64,000 nt of DNA from Izhakiella australiensis (GCF_002006995.1 NZ_MRUL01000009.1:62001-126000), one strand, 5' to 3'; positions 30,676-40,435 are shown, numbered from the stretch's first letter. Numbers and translations: made by a program. Notes: generated from the letters alone by a model not told the origin.

Positions 30676-31080
30676 ATGAGCGAAACTCTGAAGATTTTAA
30701 ATAATATCCGAACTCTCCGTGCGCAGGCTCGTGAACTTCCGCTGGCTGAGCTGGAAGAAATGCTGGAAAAACTTGATTCAGTTGTCAGCGAGCGTCGCGA
30801 AGCTGAAGCCGCAATTGCGGAAGAAGCGCGTCAGAAAGAAGAGAAGCTGGCTAAATATCGTCAGATGCTTCTGGAAGACGGTATTGACCTTAATGAACTG
30901 ACCGCGGGTGATAGCGTTTCTTCTAAACCGCGTGCAAAACGCGCGCCGCGTCCGGCTAAATACAAATACACAGATGAAAATGGCGAAGAAAAATCCTGGA
31001 CAGGCCAGGGACGTACGCCAGCTGTGATTAAACAGGCTCTGGACGACGGCAAAAAGCTGGAAGACTTCCTGATCAAATAA
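30676..31080 (+). CDS. H-NS/StpA-family nucleoid-associated protein
   Basis: 134 residues. The N-terminal oligomerisation helices begin [20 protein letters not shown], followed by a charged coiled-coil region (to about 80), a linker rich in Lys/Arg/Pro and the C-terminal DNA-binding domain with the AT-hook-like [12 protein letters not shown]. It is near to, but distinct from, E. coli H-NS (137 residues), and its neighbours are not those of E. coli hns. It is therefore either the relocated hns or an hns/stpA-type paralogue. It would silence AT-rich DNA. The AT-rich upstream region suggests autoregulation. Confidence 0.93.
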   Translation: MSETLKILNNIRTLRAQARELPLAELEEMLEKLDSVVSERREAEAAIAEEARQKEEKLAKYRQMLLEDGIDLNELTAGDSVSSKPRAKRAPRPAKYKYTDENGEEKSWTGQGRTPAVIKQALDDGKKLEDFLIK

Positions 31081-31163
31081 GCTAACTCTGCCGGCAAAGG
31101 CCCAGTAGGGTTTAAGAGCAATAGCTGTTTTTTTCGCTCAACCGGCGGTGATTAATTGTTTGA

Positions 31164-31187
31164 AGCAGCGCGATGCGCTGCTTTTTT
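31164..31187 (+). terminator. Rho-independent terminator of the H-NS paralogue
   Basis: The stem AGCAGCGC (31164-31171) and GCGCTGCT (31175-31182) has a GAT loop and six T. It lies 83 bp after the stop and 2 bp before the end of the convergent ABC operon. Confidence 0.88.
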
Positions 31188-31188
31188 A

Positions 31189-32994
31189 TTATGTTTCCGT
31201 GGCTATTTGTACAAAATGCTGCTGGCTTATCTGGCGATACTGTCGCTCTGGCGATTGATAATCGAGGGGCTTTAACGGCCCGCTAAGATCGGCCACTAAC
31301 TCAACCTGCGGACGCGGCTGGGTCGGGTCTGGCACCGGAACCGCCGACAGCAGACGACGCGTATAAGGATGCTGCGGGTTCTCAAAAATATCAGCACGTG
31401 AACCTATTTCCACTATTTCGCCCTGGTACATCACGGCGACCCGATGGCTGATGCGCTCAACGACGGCCATATCATGAGAAATAAACAAATAAGCCAGCCC
31501 GGTATCACGCTGTAGCTCCAGCATTAAATTAATAATCTGTGCTTTGACCGTCACGTCCAGCGCAGAAACCGCTTCATCGGCGATAATTAACGCCGGGTTT
31601 AATGCCAGCGCGCGCGCAATACAAAGACGCTGACGCTGACCGCCGGAAAACTGATGCGGGAAGCGCGTTGCCATATCCGCCCGTAATCCCACCCGGGTCA
31701 GTAAGCGATCCACTTCCGCGCCGACGGTGGATTTGTTAAACAAACCGTGGCTAATCAGAGGCTCGGCAATCGCCTCGCCAACCCGCATACGTGGATTAAG
31801 GCTTTCATAGGGATCCTGGAAGATCATCTGCGCGCGGGTACGCAGCTGTGCCAGCCTGTCCGGCCGCGCCAGGCGCATATCTTCACCACATAAGGTGATT
31901 TCGCCGCGCTGTGGCTGGCTAAAGCGCAGAATTGCACGACCGGTGGTGGATTTGCCGCTGCCGGACTCCCCGACCAGCGCCAGGGTTTCACCGGGACGGA
32001 TGCTTAGCGAAACGTTTTCTACCGCGTGTACCTGCCCGGTTACCCTTCTTAGCCAGCCGCTGCGCACCGCAAAGCGCTGCACCAGGCCGTTGACCTCCAG
32101 CACCGAAGCGCCCTGCTGCGGCGCGTTAGCCAACGCATCTTCTGCCTGAGATGCCCCGCCGTCGGCCAAAGGAAACGGCTGCGGCAACGCTATCCCTTTC
32201 ATTGCGCCCAGCAGGGGAACCGCCGCCAGTAGCCGCTGGCTATAGGCATGCTGAGGCTGCGCGAAAAGCTCGCGGGTAGCGCGCTGCTCCACCGCCTTTC
32301 CCTGATACATCACCAGCGTGCGATCGGCCATGCCTGCGACAACGCCCATGTCGTGAGTAATAAACAACATCGCCATGCCGTTTTCCGCTTGCAGCGTTTT
32401 CAGTAAATCGAGGATCCCCGCCTGGATAGTAACGTCCAGCGCGGTAGTGGGTTCATCGGCAATCAGTAAATCGGGCTGGCAGGCCAGCGCAATGGCAATC
32501 ACCACCCGCTGACGCATCCCGCCGGAAAAGCTCAGCGGATAATCATCAAGTCGCGCGCGGGCGGCGGGAATGCGCACCTGTTCCAGCAGACGCAGCGCCT
32601 CGGCCCGCGCTGCGCCGCCGCTCATTCCCCGATGACGCTGCAACACTTCGGTTATCTGCCGTCCAATCTTCATCACCGGATTCAGGCTGGTCATCGGCTC
32701 CTGAAACACCATGCCGATAGAATTACCGCGAATAGCGCGCATTTGCTGCCCATTCAACGCAAGCAGATCCTGACCAGCGAACTGCACCCGTCCGCGAATA
32801 CGGCTCTGCATTGCCGGCAATAGCCGCATTAGCGACATCGCCGTCACGCTTTTACCCGAGCCGGACTCGCCAACCAGCGCCAGGGTCTCGCCGCGATCCA
32901 GTGAGAAAGAGAGATCCTGCACCACCGGCAGCCATTCCCCCTGAACCTGAAACTCGGTCGTTAGATTTTCTACCTGCAACAGCGGCTGACTCAT
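31189..32994 (-). CDS. Fused dipeptide-type ABC transporter ATP-binding protein (two ATPase domains)
   Basis: 601 residues carrying a DppD-like and a DppF-like domain in one chain, as in GsiA or YejF. Walker A motifs are GESGSGKS near residues 40 and 345; signatures are SFSGGMRQR and [10 protein letters not shown]; Walker B segments are [12 protein letters not shown] and [12 protein letters not shown]. Each half ends in the oligopeptide-transporter C-terminal extension ([12 protein letters not shown]). It powers import through the two permeases encoded upstream. It is the last gene of the seven-gene operon and its start overlaps the preceding stop by 4 bp. Substrate not known. Confidence 0.93.
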   Translation of the reverse strand: MSQPLLQVENLTTEFQVQGEWLPVVQDLSFSLDRGETLALVGESGSGKSVTAMSLMRLLPAMQSRIRGRVQFAGQDLLALNGQQMRAIRGNSIGMVFQEPMTSLNPVMKIGRQITEVLQRHRGMSGGAARAEALRLLEQVRIPAARARLDDYPLSFSGGMRQRVVIAIALACQPDLLIADEPTTALDVTIQAGILDLLKTLQAENGMAMLFITHDMGVVAGMADRTLVMYQGKAVEQRATRELFAQPQHAYSQRLLAAVPLLGAMKGIALPQPFPLADGGASQAEDALANAPQQGASVLEVNGLVQRFAVRSGWLRRVTGQVHAVENVSLSIRPGETLALVGESGSGKSTTGRAILRFSQPQRGEITLCGEDMRLARPDRLAQLRTRAQMIFQDPYESLNPRMRVGEAIAEPLISHGLFNKSTVGAEVDRLLTRVGLRADMATRFPHQFSGGQRQRLCIARALALNPALIIADEAVSALDVTVKAQIINLMLELQRDTGLAYLFISHDMAVVERISHRVAVMYQGEIVEIGSRADIFENPQHPYTRRLLSAVPVPDPTQPRPQVELVADLSGPLKPLDYQSPERQYRQISQQHFVQIATET

Positions 32995-33914
32995 TGTTGC
33001 GCCTCCTCACTGCGGGGATTAAGCAAATCACGCAGAGCATCGCCAATCAGGTTGATGGCAACAATCAGCAGTAACAGCGTTAATCCGGGAAACAGGCTAA
33101 TCCAGTAATCACCCGACATCAGGTAGTCAAATCCGTTGGCAATGAGCAGCCCCAGCGACGGCTTAGTCACCGGCAGGCCAATGCCAAGAAACGAAAGCGT
33201 TGCCTCCAGCATAATGGCGTAGGCCACGCGCATGGTAGCCACCACAATCAGCGGCGGCAGACAGTTCGGCAACAGATGGCGCAGCAGAATATGCCGTCCC
33301 GGCAGCGCCATGCCGCGCGCGGCCTCCATATAGCTGCGCTGACGTTCCACCAACGCCGCACCGCGAATCGTGCGCGCGTAGTAGGCCCATTGGGTCACCA
33401 CCAGCGCCAGAATAATTTTGTCGACGCCCTGCCCTAGCAGGGCCAGCAGAATTAAGGCAATCAGGATCGGCGGAAAGCTGAGCTGAATATCAACAATACG
33501 CATGATTAACGTATCGGTTTTTCCACCGCGCCAGGCGCTGATCAGGCCGAGCAGCATGCCAATCGCCAGCGCCAGAACGGCGCTGACTACGCCAACCAAC
33601 AGGCTGGTTCGCGTGCCATACAGAATGGCGCTCAGCAGATCGCGCCCCTGGTCGTCAGTCCCCAGCCAGTAAGTCATGCCGGACATACTCTGGCTGCCAG
33701 GCGCTAATCGCCCGTCCATAATATCCAGCTGCGACAAATCATACGGATTTTGCGGCGCCAGCAGCGGGGCCAGCACCGCGGCAATAACAATCAGCGCCAG
33801 TACGATAATGCCGGTCAGCGACAGGCGATTATGCAGCAGGCCCGCGAGGGTACGTCGCCATGCGCCATAATCCGGCGCGCGGGTACGCTGGCTGTGAATA
33901 CTTCCGTCGCTCAT
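32991..33914 (-). CDS. Dipeptide-type ABC transporter permease (DppC-like)
   Basis: 307 residues with about six membrane segments. It has a cytosolic N-terminus, the OppC-like periplasmic loop (WLGTDDQGRDLLSAILYGTR) and the coupling motif EAARGMALPGRHILLRHLLP. It overlaps the upstream permease by one base (TGATG) and the downstream ATPase gene by four, indicating strict co-translation. Confidence 0.93.
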   Translation of the reverse strand: MSDGSIHSQRTRAPDYGAWRRTLAGLLHNRLSLTGIIVLALIVIAAVLAPLLAPQNPYDLSQLDIMDGRLAPGSQSMSGMTYWLGTDDQGRDLLSAILYGTRTSLLVGVVSAVLALAIGMLLGLISAWRGGKTDTLIMRIVDIQLSFPPILIALILLALLGQGVDKIILALVVTQWAYYARTIRGAALVERQRSYMEAARGMALPGRHILLRHLLPNCLPPLIVVATMRVAYAIMLEATLSFLGIGLPVTKPSLGLLIANGFDYLMSGDYWISLFPGLTLLLLIVAINLIGDALRDLLNPRSEEAQQ

Positions 33915-34888
33915 CAGTGACCTCCGCTCAGACGCACGCGGGGATCGACCACGGCATACAGCACGTCCACCAGCAAATTAATCAGGCTGAACATCACCAC
34001 GGTCATCATCAGATAGGCAAGGATCACCGGCCGGTCCAGAACGCTGATCGAATCGATAATAAGTTTGCCCATGCCCGGCCAGGCATAAATAGTTTCCGTT
34101 ACCACGGCAAAGGCAATCAGCGAGCCCAGTTCAAGGCCAATCACCGTAATCAGCGGAATTAGCGTATTGCGCAGCACGTGGACGAATAAAATGCGCGCCT
34201 CCGACAGCCCTTTCGCCCGGGCGAAGCGCACATAATCCTGCTGCAAACACTCCAGCACTCCGGCGCGGGTCAGGCGAATAATTAGCGAGATTTTAAACAG
34301 CGCCAGGTTCAGCGCGGGCAGCAGTAAATGGCGCAGCCCGTCAGCAGTAAACAAGCTTAACGGCACGCCGAACACCTCAATGGTATCGCCGCGTCCGGAT
34401 GCCGGTAGCCAGCCAAGCTTAACGCTGAATAGCATGATCATCATCATGCCGATCCAGAAGGTCGGCAGGCTGAACCCCAGAATAGAGAACGTCATGATGG
34501 ATTTGGCTATCCAGCCGTCAGGGCGCATCCCGGCCAGCACGCCAAGCGGGATCCCCACCACCAGCGCAATAACAAACGCCACCAGCGCCAGCTCAAGGGT
34601 TGCTGGCATCCGCTGAAAGATCAGATGAACCGCAGGCTGATTAAAAACGTATGAATTACCCAGATCGCCATGCAGCAAATTAACAATGAACAGACCGTAC
34701 TGCTGCCAGACCGGCAAATCGAGGCCGAAAGCGTGGATCACCGCCTCGCGATCGGCTGGCGTAGCATTGCCGCCCAGCAGCATATCAATAGGATTGCCGA
34801 CCAGATGAATCCCGCCAAATACCAATAGCGACATGACGCAAAGCGTCAGCGCGGTTTGCCCGAGCCGCCCCAGTAAGAATCCCAGCAT
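33914..34888 (-). CDS. Dipeptide-type ABC transporter permease (DppB-like)
   Basis: 324 residues with about six membrane helices and the N-terminal pattern of DppB/GsiC proteins. The coupling loop is YVRFARAKGLSEARILFVHV, and the segment ETIYAWPGMGKLIIDSI is typical. It forms the channel with the DppC-like partner. It starts 12 bp after the nucleoside hydrolase gene upstream. Confidence 0.93.
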   Translation of the reverse strand: MLGFLLGRLGQTALTLCVMSLLVFGGIHLVGNPIDMLLGGNATPADREAVIHAFGLDLPVWQQYGLFIVNLLHGDLGNSYVFNQPAVHLIFQRMPATLELALVAFVIALVVGIPLGVLAGMRPDGWIAKSIMTFSILGFSLPTFWIGMMMIMLFSVKLGWLPASGRGDTIEVFGVPLSLFTADGLRHLLLPALNLALFKISLIIRLTRAGVLECLQQDYVRFARAKGLSEARILFVHVLRNTLIPLITVIGLELGSLIAFAVVTETIYAWPGMGKLIIDSISVLDRPVILAYLMMTVVMFSLINLLVDVLYAVVDPRVRLSGGH

Positions 34889-34900
34889 CCAACTCTCCTG

Positions 34901-35851
34901 TTAAATTGCGTGGCCACCGTAGGTTGCCAGCCGCGCCGACAGCAGGCCAAGAAAGCCCGCCTCATCCACAGTCTGCATCACCTCAGCATTAGCCGGCTCT
35001 TCCAGCTTGCCGTGAAAATCTGCCCAGGTATATCCTGCCGTCGGTCCGGACGTCGCCACGCCTATCCGTGACTGAACGCCGGAAAACAGCTGCGGCGCCA
35101 GTAGCCAGCCGATGGTGGTGGCATCATGAACCGGGCCGCCTTCGCGTCCGTAGCGCTTGATATCGCTGCGGTCGAATCGACGCAGCAGCGCGGCAACTGC
35201 GCGCCCGACTGCGCCGCCCTGCTGCTCAAAACCAAGTATATGCTCAGCCGTTACCAGCGCCTGGAAGGTCATATCCAGCGGCATTACCGTTAGCGGAACG
35301 CCGCTGTTAAACACCACTTCCGCCGCGTGAGGGTCGGCATAAATATTAAACTCAGCCCAGGGTACCCGGTGGCCCAGCGCGGTAAATGCACAGCTCATGG
35401 TCACGATGCGGCCGATGCCCTTGCTCACCAGCGGGTCCTGTACCAGCGCCAGCGCAAGATTCGTCAACGGGCCGAGCGCGCATAGCGTCAGCGGCTCGCC
35501 GCTTTCTGCCGCCAGCCGCGCCTGGCGAATAATAAAAGAAACCGCAGAGTCCGGCTGTGGTTGCAGATCGGTCGCCGGCATCAGATCGTCGCTAAAGGCG
35601 CCGACATGCGCATAGCGTCCGAAAACCTGTTTTCCCATTAACGGGCCCGGCGCGCCGGCGAAAACCGGCACCTGCCGCCCGGAAAGCGCGACGATCTTAC
35701 AGGCATTCGCCAGCGTGGCAGTTAGCGGCACGTTTCCCGCCACGGCGGTAATCCCCAGCACTTCCAGCTCCGGTGAAGCCAGCGCCAGCAAAATAGCGAT
35801 CGCATCGTCAACGCCGGGATCGGTATCGATAATAATACGCTGGCGGCTCAT
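34901..35851 (-). CDS. Inosine/uridine-preferring nucleoside hydrolase family protein (second copy)
   Basis: 316 residues. The N-terminal calcium and ribose-binding motif IIIDTDPGVDDAIAILLAL is intact (residues 6-24), as are a [12 protein letters not shown] segment, the NIYADPHAAEVVF segment and a C-terminal HDATTIGWLL motif. The family cuts N-glycosidic bonds of nucleosides to ribose and base. The gene overlaps its paralogue (35848-36801) by 4 bp. The two are clearly diverged, so they may act on different nucleosides or on a modified riboside imported by the ABC system. Confidence 0.92.
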   Translation of the reverse strand: MSRQRIIIDTDPGVDDAIAILLALASPELEVLGITAVAGNVPLTATLANACKIVALSGRQVPVFAGAPGPLMGKQVFGRYAHVGAFSDDLMPATDLQPQPDSAVSFIIRQARLAAESGEPLTLCALGPLTNLALALVQDPLVSKGIGRIVTMSCAFTALGHRVPWAEFNIYADPHAAEVVFNSGVPLTVMPLDMTFQALVTAEHILGFEQQGGAVGRAVAALLRRFDRSDIKRYGREGGPVHDATTIGWLLAPQLFSGVQSRIGVATSGPTAGYTWADFHGKLEEPANAEVMQTVDEAGFLGLLSARLATYGGHAI

Positions 35852-36801
35852 GGCTGTTCTCCATAGCGGGCAATTCGCGTCAGCATCAGGTCAAATACGC
35901 CGCTGGCGTTAACCTCGGTCACCACGCTGGCGTTGGCTGGCAGTCCGGATTTACCGTACCAGTCTGCCTGAGTATGACCCAGTAGCTGCGGACTGTCGTA
36001 TTCAACAAATACCCGCGCCTGCTGGCTGGTAAATAAAGCCTTGTCCAGCAGCCAGGCGATGACCAGCGGGTCGTGTAAAGGACCGCCGCGTGAACCGTAG
36101 CGCGCAACGTCGTTACGATCCCAGAATGCCATTAGCTGGCCCAGCGGCTGCGCCAGTCGCCCGGCGCAGCGGGTAAACTGGCCGACATGTTCAGGCGTCA
36201 GAATGACCTGATGCGTCGCGTCCAGCGGCAGCACGGTAATGGCAAACTGCTGGGAAAAAACGCAATGGGCCGCATGGGGATCGGCCAGCATATTGAATTC
36301 GGCGCTGAACGTACGATTGCCATTATCCCGAAATGCACCGCCCATCAGCACCACCCGCTCAATGCCTTCGGCGATCGTCGGATCGATACGCAGCGCGACC
36401 GCCAGATTAGTCAGCGGTCCCAGACAGCAGAGCGTCAGCGGTCTGCTCTGCTCCAGCGCCCGGCGGCAGCTGGCAATAATAAAGTCGACGGCATGAACGG
36501 CGCTGACCTCACGCCGTGGCGCAGGCAGCGCCAGCCCGCCCAATCCATTATTGCCGTGAAACTGCCCGTGAATAGACGGACGCAACAGCGGACGCCAGCA
36601 GCCGGCATAAACCGTAATATCGTCACGACCGCCCAGCGCGGTAATTTGCAGCGCGTTACGCTGGGTAACCGCGAGCGGCTGGTTGCCGCAAACGGTCGTA
36701 ATACCAAGAATATCCAGCTCCGGCGACACAAACGCGGTGAGCAGCGCAATGGCGTCATCAATCCCCGGATCGCAATCAATAATCACCGGCAGCGCCATCA
36801 T
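35848..36801 (-). CDS. Inosine/uridine-preferring nucleoside hydrolase family protein (first copy)
   Basis: 317 residues, or 316 if the second of two adjacent ATGs is used (GGGAG lies 5 or 8 nt upstream). The active-site motif is [43 protein letters not shown] and [10 protein letters not shown] follow. All motif acids are present, so it should be catalytic. It overlaps the aldolase gene before it and the second hydrolase after it by 4 bp each. Specificity cannot be read from sequence. Confidence 0.92.
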   Translation of the reverse strand: MMALPVIIDCDPGIDDAIALLTAFVSPELDILGITTVCGNQPLAVTQRNALQITALGGRDDITVYAGCWRPLLRPSIHGQFHGNNGLGGLALPAPRREVSAVHAVDFIIASCRRALEQSRPLTLCCLGPLTNLAVALRIDPTIAEGIERVVLMGGAFRDNGNRTFSAEFNMLADPHAAHCVFSQQFAITVLPLDATHQVILTPEHVGQFTRCAGRLAQPLGQLMAFWDRNDVARYGSRGGPLHDPLVIAWLLDKALFTSQQARVFVEYDSPQLLGHTQADWYGKSGLPANASVVTEVNASGVFDLMLTRIARYGEQP

Positions 36802-37682
36802 AGCACTCCCACGTCACGTAACACCGCCGCTATCTCTTCGCGGGCCGCGTGGTTTAAAGGCTGCTGTGGTGGTAGCGGATCGCCGACGGCAAAGCCCTGC
36901 AGCTGCAGGGCCGCTTTGATGCAGGCGGCAACCGAGTATTTGGCAAAAATTTCGTTTATCCGCCATAGCGGCCGCTGAAGCGCCATCGCCTGAGTCCAGT
37001 CACCTGCCGCCGCCGCGCGCCACAGCGCAATGCTCTGCTGCGGCACGATACAGGCTGGCCCGGCCATCCAGCCAACGCCGCCAATCAGCATCACGCAGGC
37101 CGGAATGTGCGCCGAGGCGGAGAAGACCTGCATCCGGCCGCGCGTGCGCTCAATAATTGACAGCAGGCGTCCGGTATTGGTTGAGGCGTCTTTAAGATAG
37201 GCAATATTTTCAACGTGGCTTAAGCGTTCGATCACTGGCAGGCTGAGGTCGGCGCGCTGAAACTGCGGATTGGTATACAGCACCAGCGGCTTATTGTCGG
37301 CCGCCGCCGCGATGGCCCGAAAATAGTGCTCGATCGCCTCGTCATTTAAAGGGAAGTAGGCTTCAAGAATAGCCAGGATCCCGTCAGCGCCGGCATCAAG
37401 GCAGGCGCGAGTCTGTTGCTCAGCATCCTGCACCGTCGTCGATGCCACGCCGGCGATAACCGGCACCCGCCCGCGGGCGGCGGCGACCACCGTGCGGACA
37501 ACGTCCAGCCGCTGATGATTATTAAGATAGGCAAACTCGCCGGTGCTACCCAGCGGCGTCAATCCCTGAACGCCGCAGTCAATAAGATGCTCAACCAGCG
37601 CAGTCAACACTGGCTTATTAATGCTGCCGTCCGGCCCCACGGGGGAAACCAGGTACGGAAACACACCGCTAAAAGAAGTCAT
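36798..37682 (-). CDS. Dihydrodipicolinate synthase/N-acetylneuraminate lyase family aldolase
   Basis: 294 residues forming a TIM barrel. The Schiff-base lysine is Lys164 (AYLKDAS), the catalytic tyrosine Tyr136 (LYTNP), and the carboxylate-binding loop is [11 protein letters not shown]. These show a working pyruvate- or keto-acid-type class I aldolase, not necessarily DapA, since the essential dapA is normally elsewhere. Fusion of transport genes, nucleoside hydrolases and this aldolase into one operon suggests cleavage of a keto acid or sugar-acid derived from the imported compound. The reaction is unknown. Confidence 0.9.
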   Translation of the reverse strand: MTSFSGVFPYLVSPVGPDGSINKPVLTALVEHLIDCGVQGLTPLGSTGEFAYLNNHQRLDVVRTVVAAARGRVPVIAGVASTTVQDAEQQTRACLDAGADGILAILEAYFPLNDEAIEHYFRAIAAAADNKPLVLYTNPQFQRADLSLPVIERLSHVENIAYLKDASTNTGRLLSIIERTRGRMQVFSASAHIPACVMLIGGVGWMAGPACIVPQQSIALWRAAAAGDWTQAMALQRPLWRINEIFAKYSVAACIKAALQLQGFAVGDPLPPQQPLNHAAREEIAAVLRDVGVL

Positions 37683-37713
37683 CGCTTCTCTCTCATTTTG
37701 TAGATTACCCTGG

Positions 37714-37814
37714 CGTTGACGGAGTCAACGATAAAAGCCCTGGTGTTGGCTTATCTCTCCGGCCAGCGCAAAACGACAGCACGGAGAGGATTAATAAGGC
37801 CCTGGTGTTGGCCT
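37714..37814. repeat. Clustered hairpins with a shared loop between the binding-protein and aldolase genes
   Basis: Four perfect stems are packed in 101 bp. CGTTGAC-GGA-GTCAACG is at 37714-37730. AAGCC-CTGGTGTT-GGCTT is at 37735-37752. CTCTCCG and CGGAGAG (37755-37761, 37782-37788) enclose 20 nt. AGGCC-CTGGTGTT-GGCCT is at 37797-37814. Two stems carry the identical 8-nt loop, and CTGGCGTT just before the first stem is a near copy. They lie right after the binding-protein gene in the transcript, where stem-loops often stabilise the upstream message or cut downstream expression. They are not REP or ERIC sequences that I know. Confidence 0.7.
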
Positions 37815-37832
37815 GTTTTTTCGATGATTATT

Positions 37833-39386
37833 TTATTTGTCAGCAGAGCGAACGTAATACGGCAATGTATAACCGTCGGAACGCCCCTGGTACTGATACT
37901 GCTTTTTCATTGCCCAACTATTCGAAAAGAATAAAACCGGAATAACGCCCTGCTGCTGCATCGCAAGATCTGTCGCCTGCTGTAACAGCTTTTCACGCTG
38001 GCCATTGTCCAGCGTTGACCGCGCCTGATTCAGTAAGCGGTCAAACTGCGCATTGCTGTAGCGCCCGCGGTTACCCTGTCCGGCATTCGGCCCAAACGTT
38101 TCCAGCAGCGGGCCCAGTACGCCTGATGCCTCGCCGGTTTCATCCGCCGCCCCGCCCATAACCAGGCTGAAATCACGCTTTGCCGCGCGCGAGAAATACA
38201 CGCTGCCCGGCATCGTCACCACGTTGGTGTTAATGCCGATGCGGTTAAACATCTGTCCGAGCGCCTGAGCAACGCGCGCATCATTAGGATAGCGGTCGTT
38301 AGAGGCATGAAAAGTAAGTGAAAAACCCTTAGGGTAACCGGCCTTAGCCAGCAGCTGTTTAGCCTGCTGCGGATCGTATTTCGCGTCCGGCACCGCCGCG
38401 GAGTAGCCAAAATATCCCTGCGGCACCAGCTGTGACGCCGGCATTCCCTGCCCGTCGAGAATGCGATCGACTATCGCCTGGCGATTAATTGCCAGTGACA
38501 TCGCCTGGCGAACCTCAAGCTTGCGCAGCGGGTTTGTACCATCAGCGCCGCTGGCAAACGGCGAGCGGTCGCGATCCTGATCCGGATGCAGGTAAAGCAC
38601 GCGGTTGCCCGGCACGGTGACCATGCGCAGCGTATCTTTACCGGCAAGCGTTTTTCCGTCGGCTGAAGGCACGGCCTCGATCATATCAACATCGCCGGAG
38701 AGCAAAGCTGCCACTCTGGCGCTGCTGTTTTTGTACAGCTTGAGAACCACCTTGTCCCACTGGGCTTTCTCTCCCCAGTATTGGTCGTTACGCGCCAGCA
38801 CCACCTGATCGTCCGGCGTCCAGGAAACAAACTTAAACGGGCCGGTGCCAATGACGTCTTTGCCTTCATTAAGGGTACTGCTGGGCGTATGCTCTAGCCT
38901 GGCCGGCATTATCGCTATACGGCTGAGATTATTCAGCAGCAGCGCCGCCGGAGAGCGGGTAACTATTTCGACCGTCATCGGATCAATCGCCTTTGCGTCG
39001 GCGATATCCGCGACGTACGGCGTATAAGCGCTCGGACTGCTTTTCGCCGCCAGCGCTACGCGTTTAATGCTGGCGACCACGTCATTGGCCGTTAGCGGCG
39101 AACCATCATGAAACTTTACGCCGGGACGCAGCTTAAAGCGCCAGGTCTTATCATTTACCGTCTGCCACGACACAGCCAGCGCCGGGGTTATTTTTTGCGT
39201 AGCGTCCTGATTGACCAACCCGTCAAACAGGTTACGAGCCATGGCGCTGTTCGCACCACCAACGTAAAATTGCGGATCCATAGAGGTCGTTGATGAAGCC
39301 AGACCAATGGTCAGATCGGCCGCTTGTGCCAGCCCGGCACCGGAGAAAAGCAGAGTAAACAGAACGGCCAGTTTTGCCTTATGCAT
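37833..39386 (-). CDS. Dipeptide-type ABC transporter substrate-binding protein
   Basis: 517 residues with a signal peptide (about 1-22, ending AQAA) and an SBP_bac_5 (DppA/OppA/GsiB) fold. The family pattern is in NLFDGLVNQDATQKITPALA, FKLRPGVKFHDGSPLTANDV and GTGPFKFVSW. It is the first gene of the operon and is separated from the rest by a hairpin cluster, consistent with the excess of binding protein over permease needed. The ligand could be a peptide, a glycosylated compound or a nucleoside conjugate. Confidence 0.93.
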   Translation of the reverse strand: MHKAKLAVLFTLLFSGAGLAQAADLTIGLASSTTSMDPQFYVGGANSAMARNLFDGLVNQDATQKITPALAVSWQTVNDKTWRFKLRPGVKFHDGSPLTANDVVASIKRVALAAKSSPSAYTPYVADIADAKAIDPMTVEIVTRSPAALLLNNLSRIAIMPARLEHTPSSTLNEGKDVIGTGPFKFVSWTPDDQVVLARNDQYWGEKAQWDKVVLKLYKNSSARVAALLSGDVDMIEAVPSADGKTLAGKDTLRMVTVPGNRVLYLHPDQDRDRSPFASGADGTNPLRKLEVRQAMSLAINRQAIVDRILDGQGMPASQLVPQGYFGYSAAVPDAKYDPQQAKQLLAKAGYPKGFSLTFHASNDRYPNDARVAQALGQMFNRIGINTNVVTMPGSVYFSRAAKRDFSLVMGGAADETGEASGVLGPLLETFGPNAGQGNRGRYSNAQFDRLLNQARSTLDNGQREKLLQQATDLAMQQQGVIPVLFFSNSWAMKKQYQYQGRSDGYTLPYYVRSADK

Positions 39387-39502
39387 TCATTATGTCTCTG
39401 TTGTCGTTGTCATCATTTCTGATTATTTGTAAGACGGTGACGCTTTCAGTCTAGGAGGTGATAATCTGGATGAAAAATTGTATTTTGTATTCTATTCATA
39501 AG

Positions 39503-39517
39503 TAAACATTATGTTTA
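39503..39517. promoter_or_regulatory. Palindrome in the LysR/binding-protein intergenic region
   Basis: TAAACAT-T-ATGTTTA is a perfect 7-bp inverted repeat 12 bp before the LysR ATG. It sits beside tandem TTGTATT-type repeats (about 39478-39492). It is a likely regulator-binding or autoregulation site. Confidence 0.5.
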
Positions 39518-39529
39518 AACCGAGCGTAC

Positions 39530-40435
39530 ATGAGCCGAATCAATCCAAGACAGGTCGAAGCGTTTCATAAAGTGATTCTGACCGGCGGCATTACCCAGGC
39601 CGCCAATATGATGAATATTACCCAGCCTGCGGTCAGCCGCCTGATTAAGGATTTCGAGTACGCCCTCAACCTTAAGCTGTTTGACCGGGATGGTCGTGGA
39701 CTGGAACCGCGTGAAGAAGCGCTGAAGCTGTTTCGTGAAGTCGAACGCATCTATCTCGGCCTCGATCACATCGCCCGCATTGCAGATGACATTCGCCAGT
39801 CCAGAAGCAGCGTATTGCGTATCGGCGCAGTATCTCCACTTTCCGCACTGTGTACCGAATTTATTTTGCCGCCGCTGATCGGCGCCAATCCTGAACTGTC
39901 GTTATTTATGGATGTTGAAAGCACCGCCTCCATCATCGATATGGTGCTGAGTAATCAATACGACGTTGGCTTTATTTATGGCCGTCCGACGCTGAAAGGC
40001 CTCAGAGCCGATTTGCTGGGGGTAACCCAGGCGGTGGCGGTCATGACGGCGGATCATCCGCTGGTTAACCAGCCCCAGGTGACGCTACAGGATCTGACGT
40101 TGCATCGGGCAATACTCCCCGGACGTAAAACGGTAATGCGCGAGCGGCTGGCGCAGCTGCTCAGTGACCAGAGCCTGGCGCTGCACAGCCCGATCGAGAC
40201 ATCGCTGGTACAGTGCTGCACCCTGGCGGCCGCAGGGCTTGGCATCGGCGTAGTGGATATCGTCACGGCGCTGACCAGCAAAGCAGAAATAGTGATGAAA
40301 CCGTTTGAACCGGCGATTGAAGTGGCGTGGCTGGCAATTTTCCCGCCGCAGCAAGGGCGTAGCATGCGGGTTGAACAGCTGGTTGAAGAGATGCGTGAAA
40401 AACTTGCTTCGCTGGAGGCGGCAAACGCTAATTGA
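39530..40435 (+). CDS. LysR-family transcriptional regulator
   Basis: 301 residues with an N-terminal winged helix-turn-helix (QVEAFHKVILTGGITQAANM, TQPAVSRLIKDFE) and a periplasmic-binding-like effector domain (about 90-295). It is divergent from the ABC/nucleoside hydrolase operon, with a 143-bp gap holding a palindrome, so it most likely controls that operon and itself. Such regulators usually respond to a substrate or intermediate of the neighbouring pathway. Its last 8 bp overlap the convergent gene 40428-41030. Confidence 0.93.
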   Translation: MSRINPRQVEAFHKVILTGGITQAANMMNITQPAVSRLIKDFEYALNLKLFDRDGRGLEPREEALKLFREVERIYLGLDHIARIADDIRQSRSSVLRIGAVSPLSALCTEFILPPLIGANPELSLFMDVESTASIIDMVLSNQYDVGFIYGRPTLKGLRADLLGVTQAVAVMTADHPLVNQPQVTLQDLTLHRAILPGRKTVMRERLAQLLSDQSLALHSPIETSLVQCCTLAAAGLGIGVVDIVTALTSKAEIVMKPFEPAIEVAWLAIFPPQQGRSMRVEQLVEEMREKLASLEAANAN

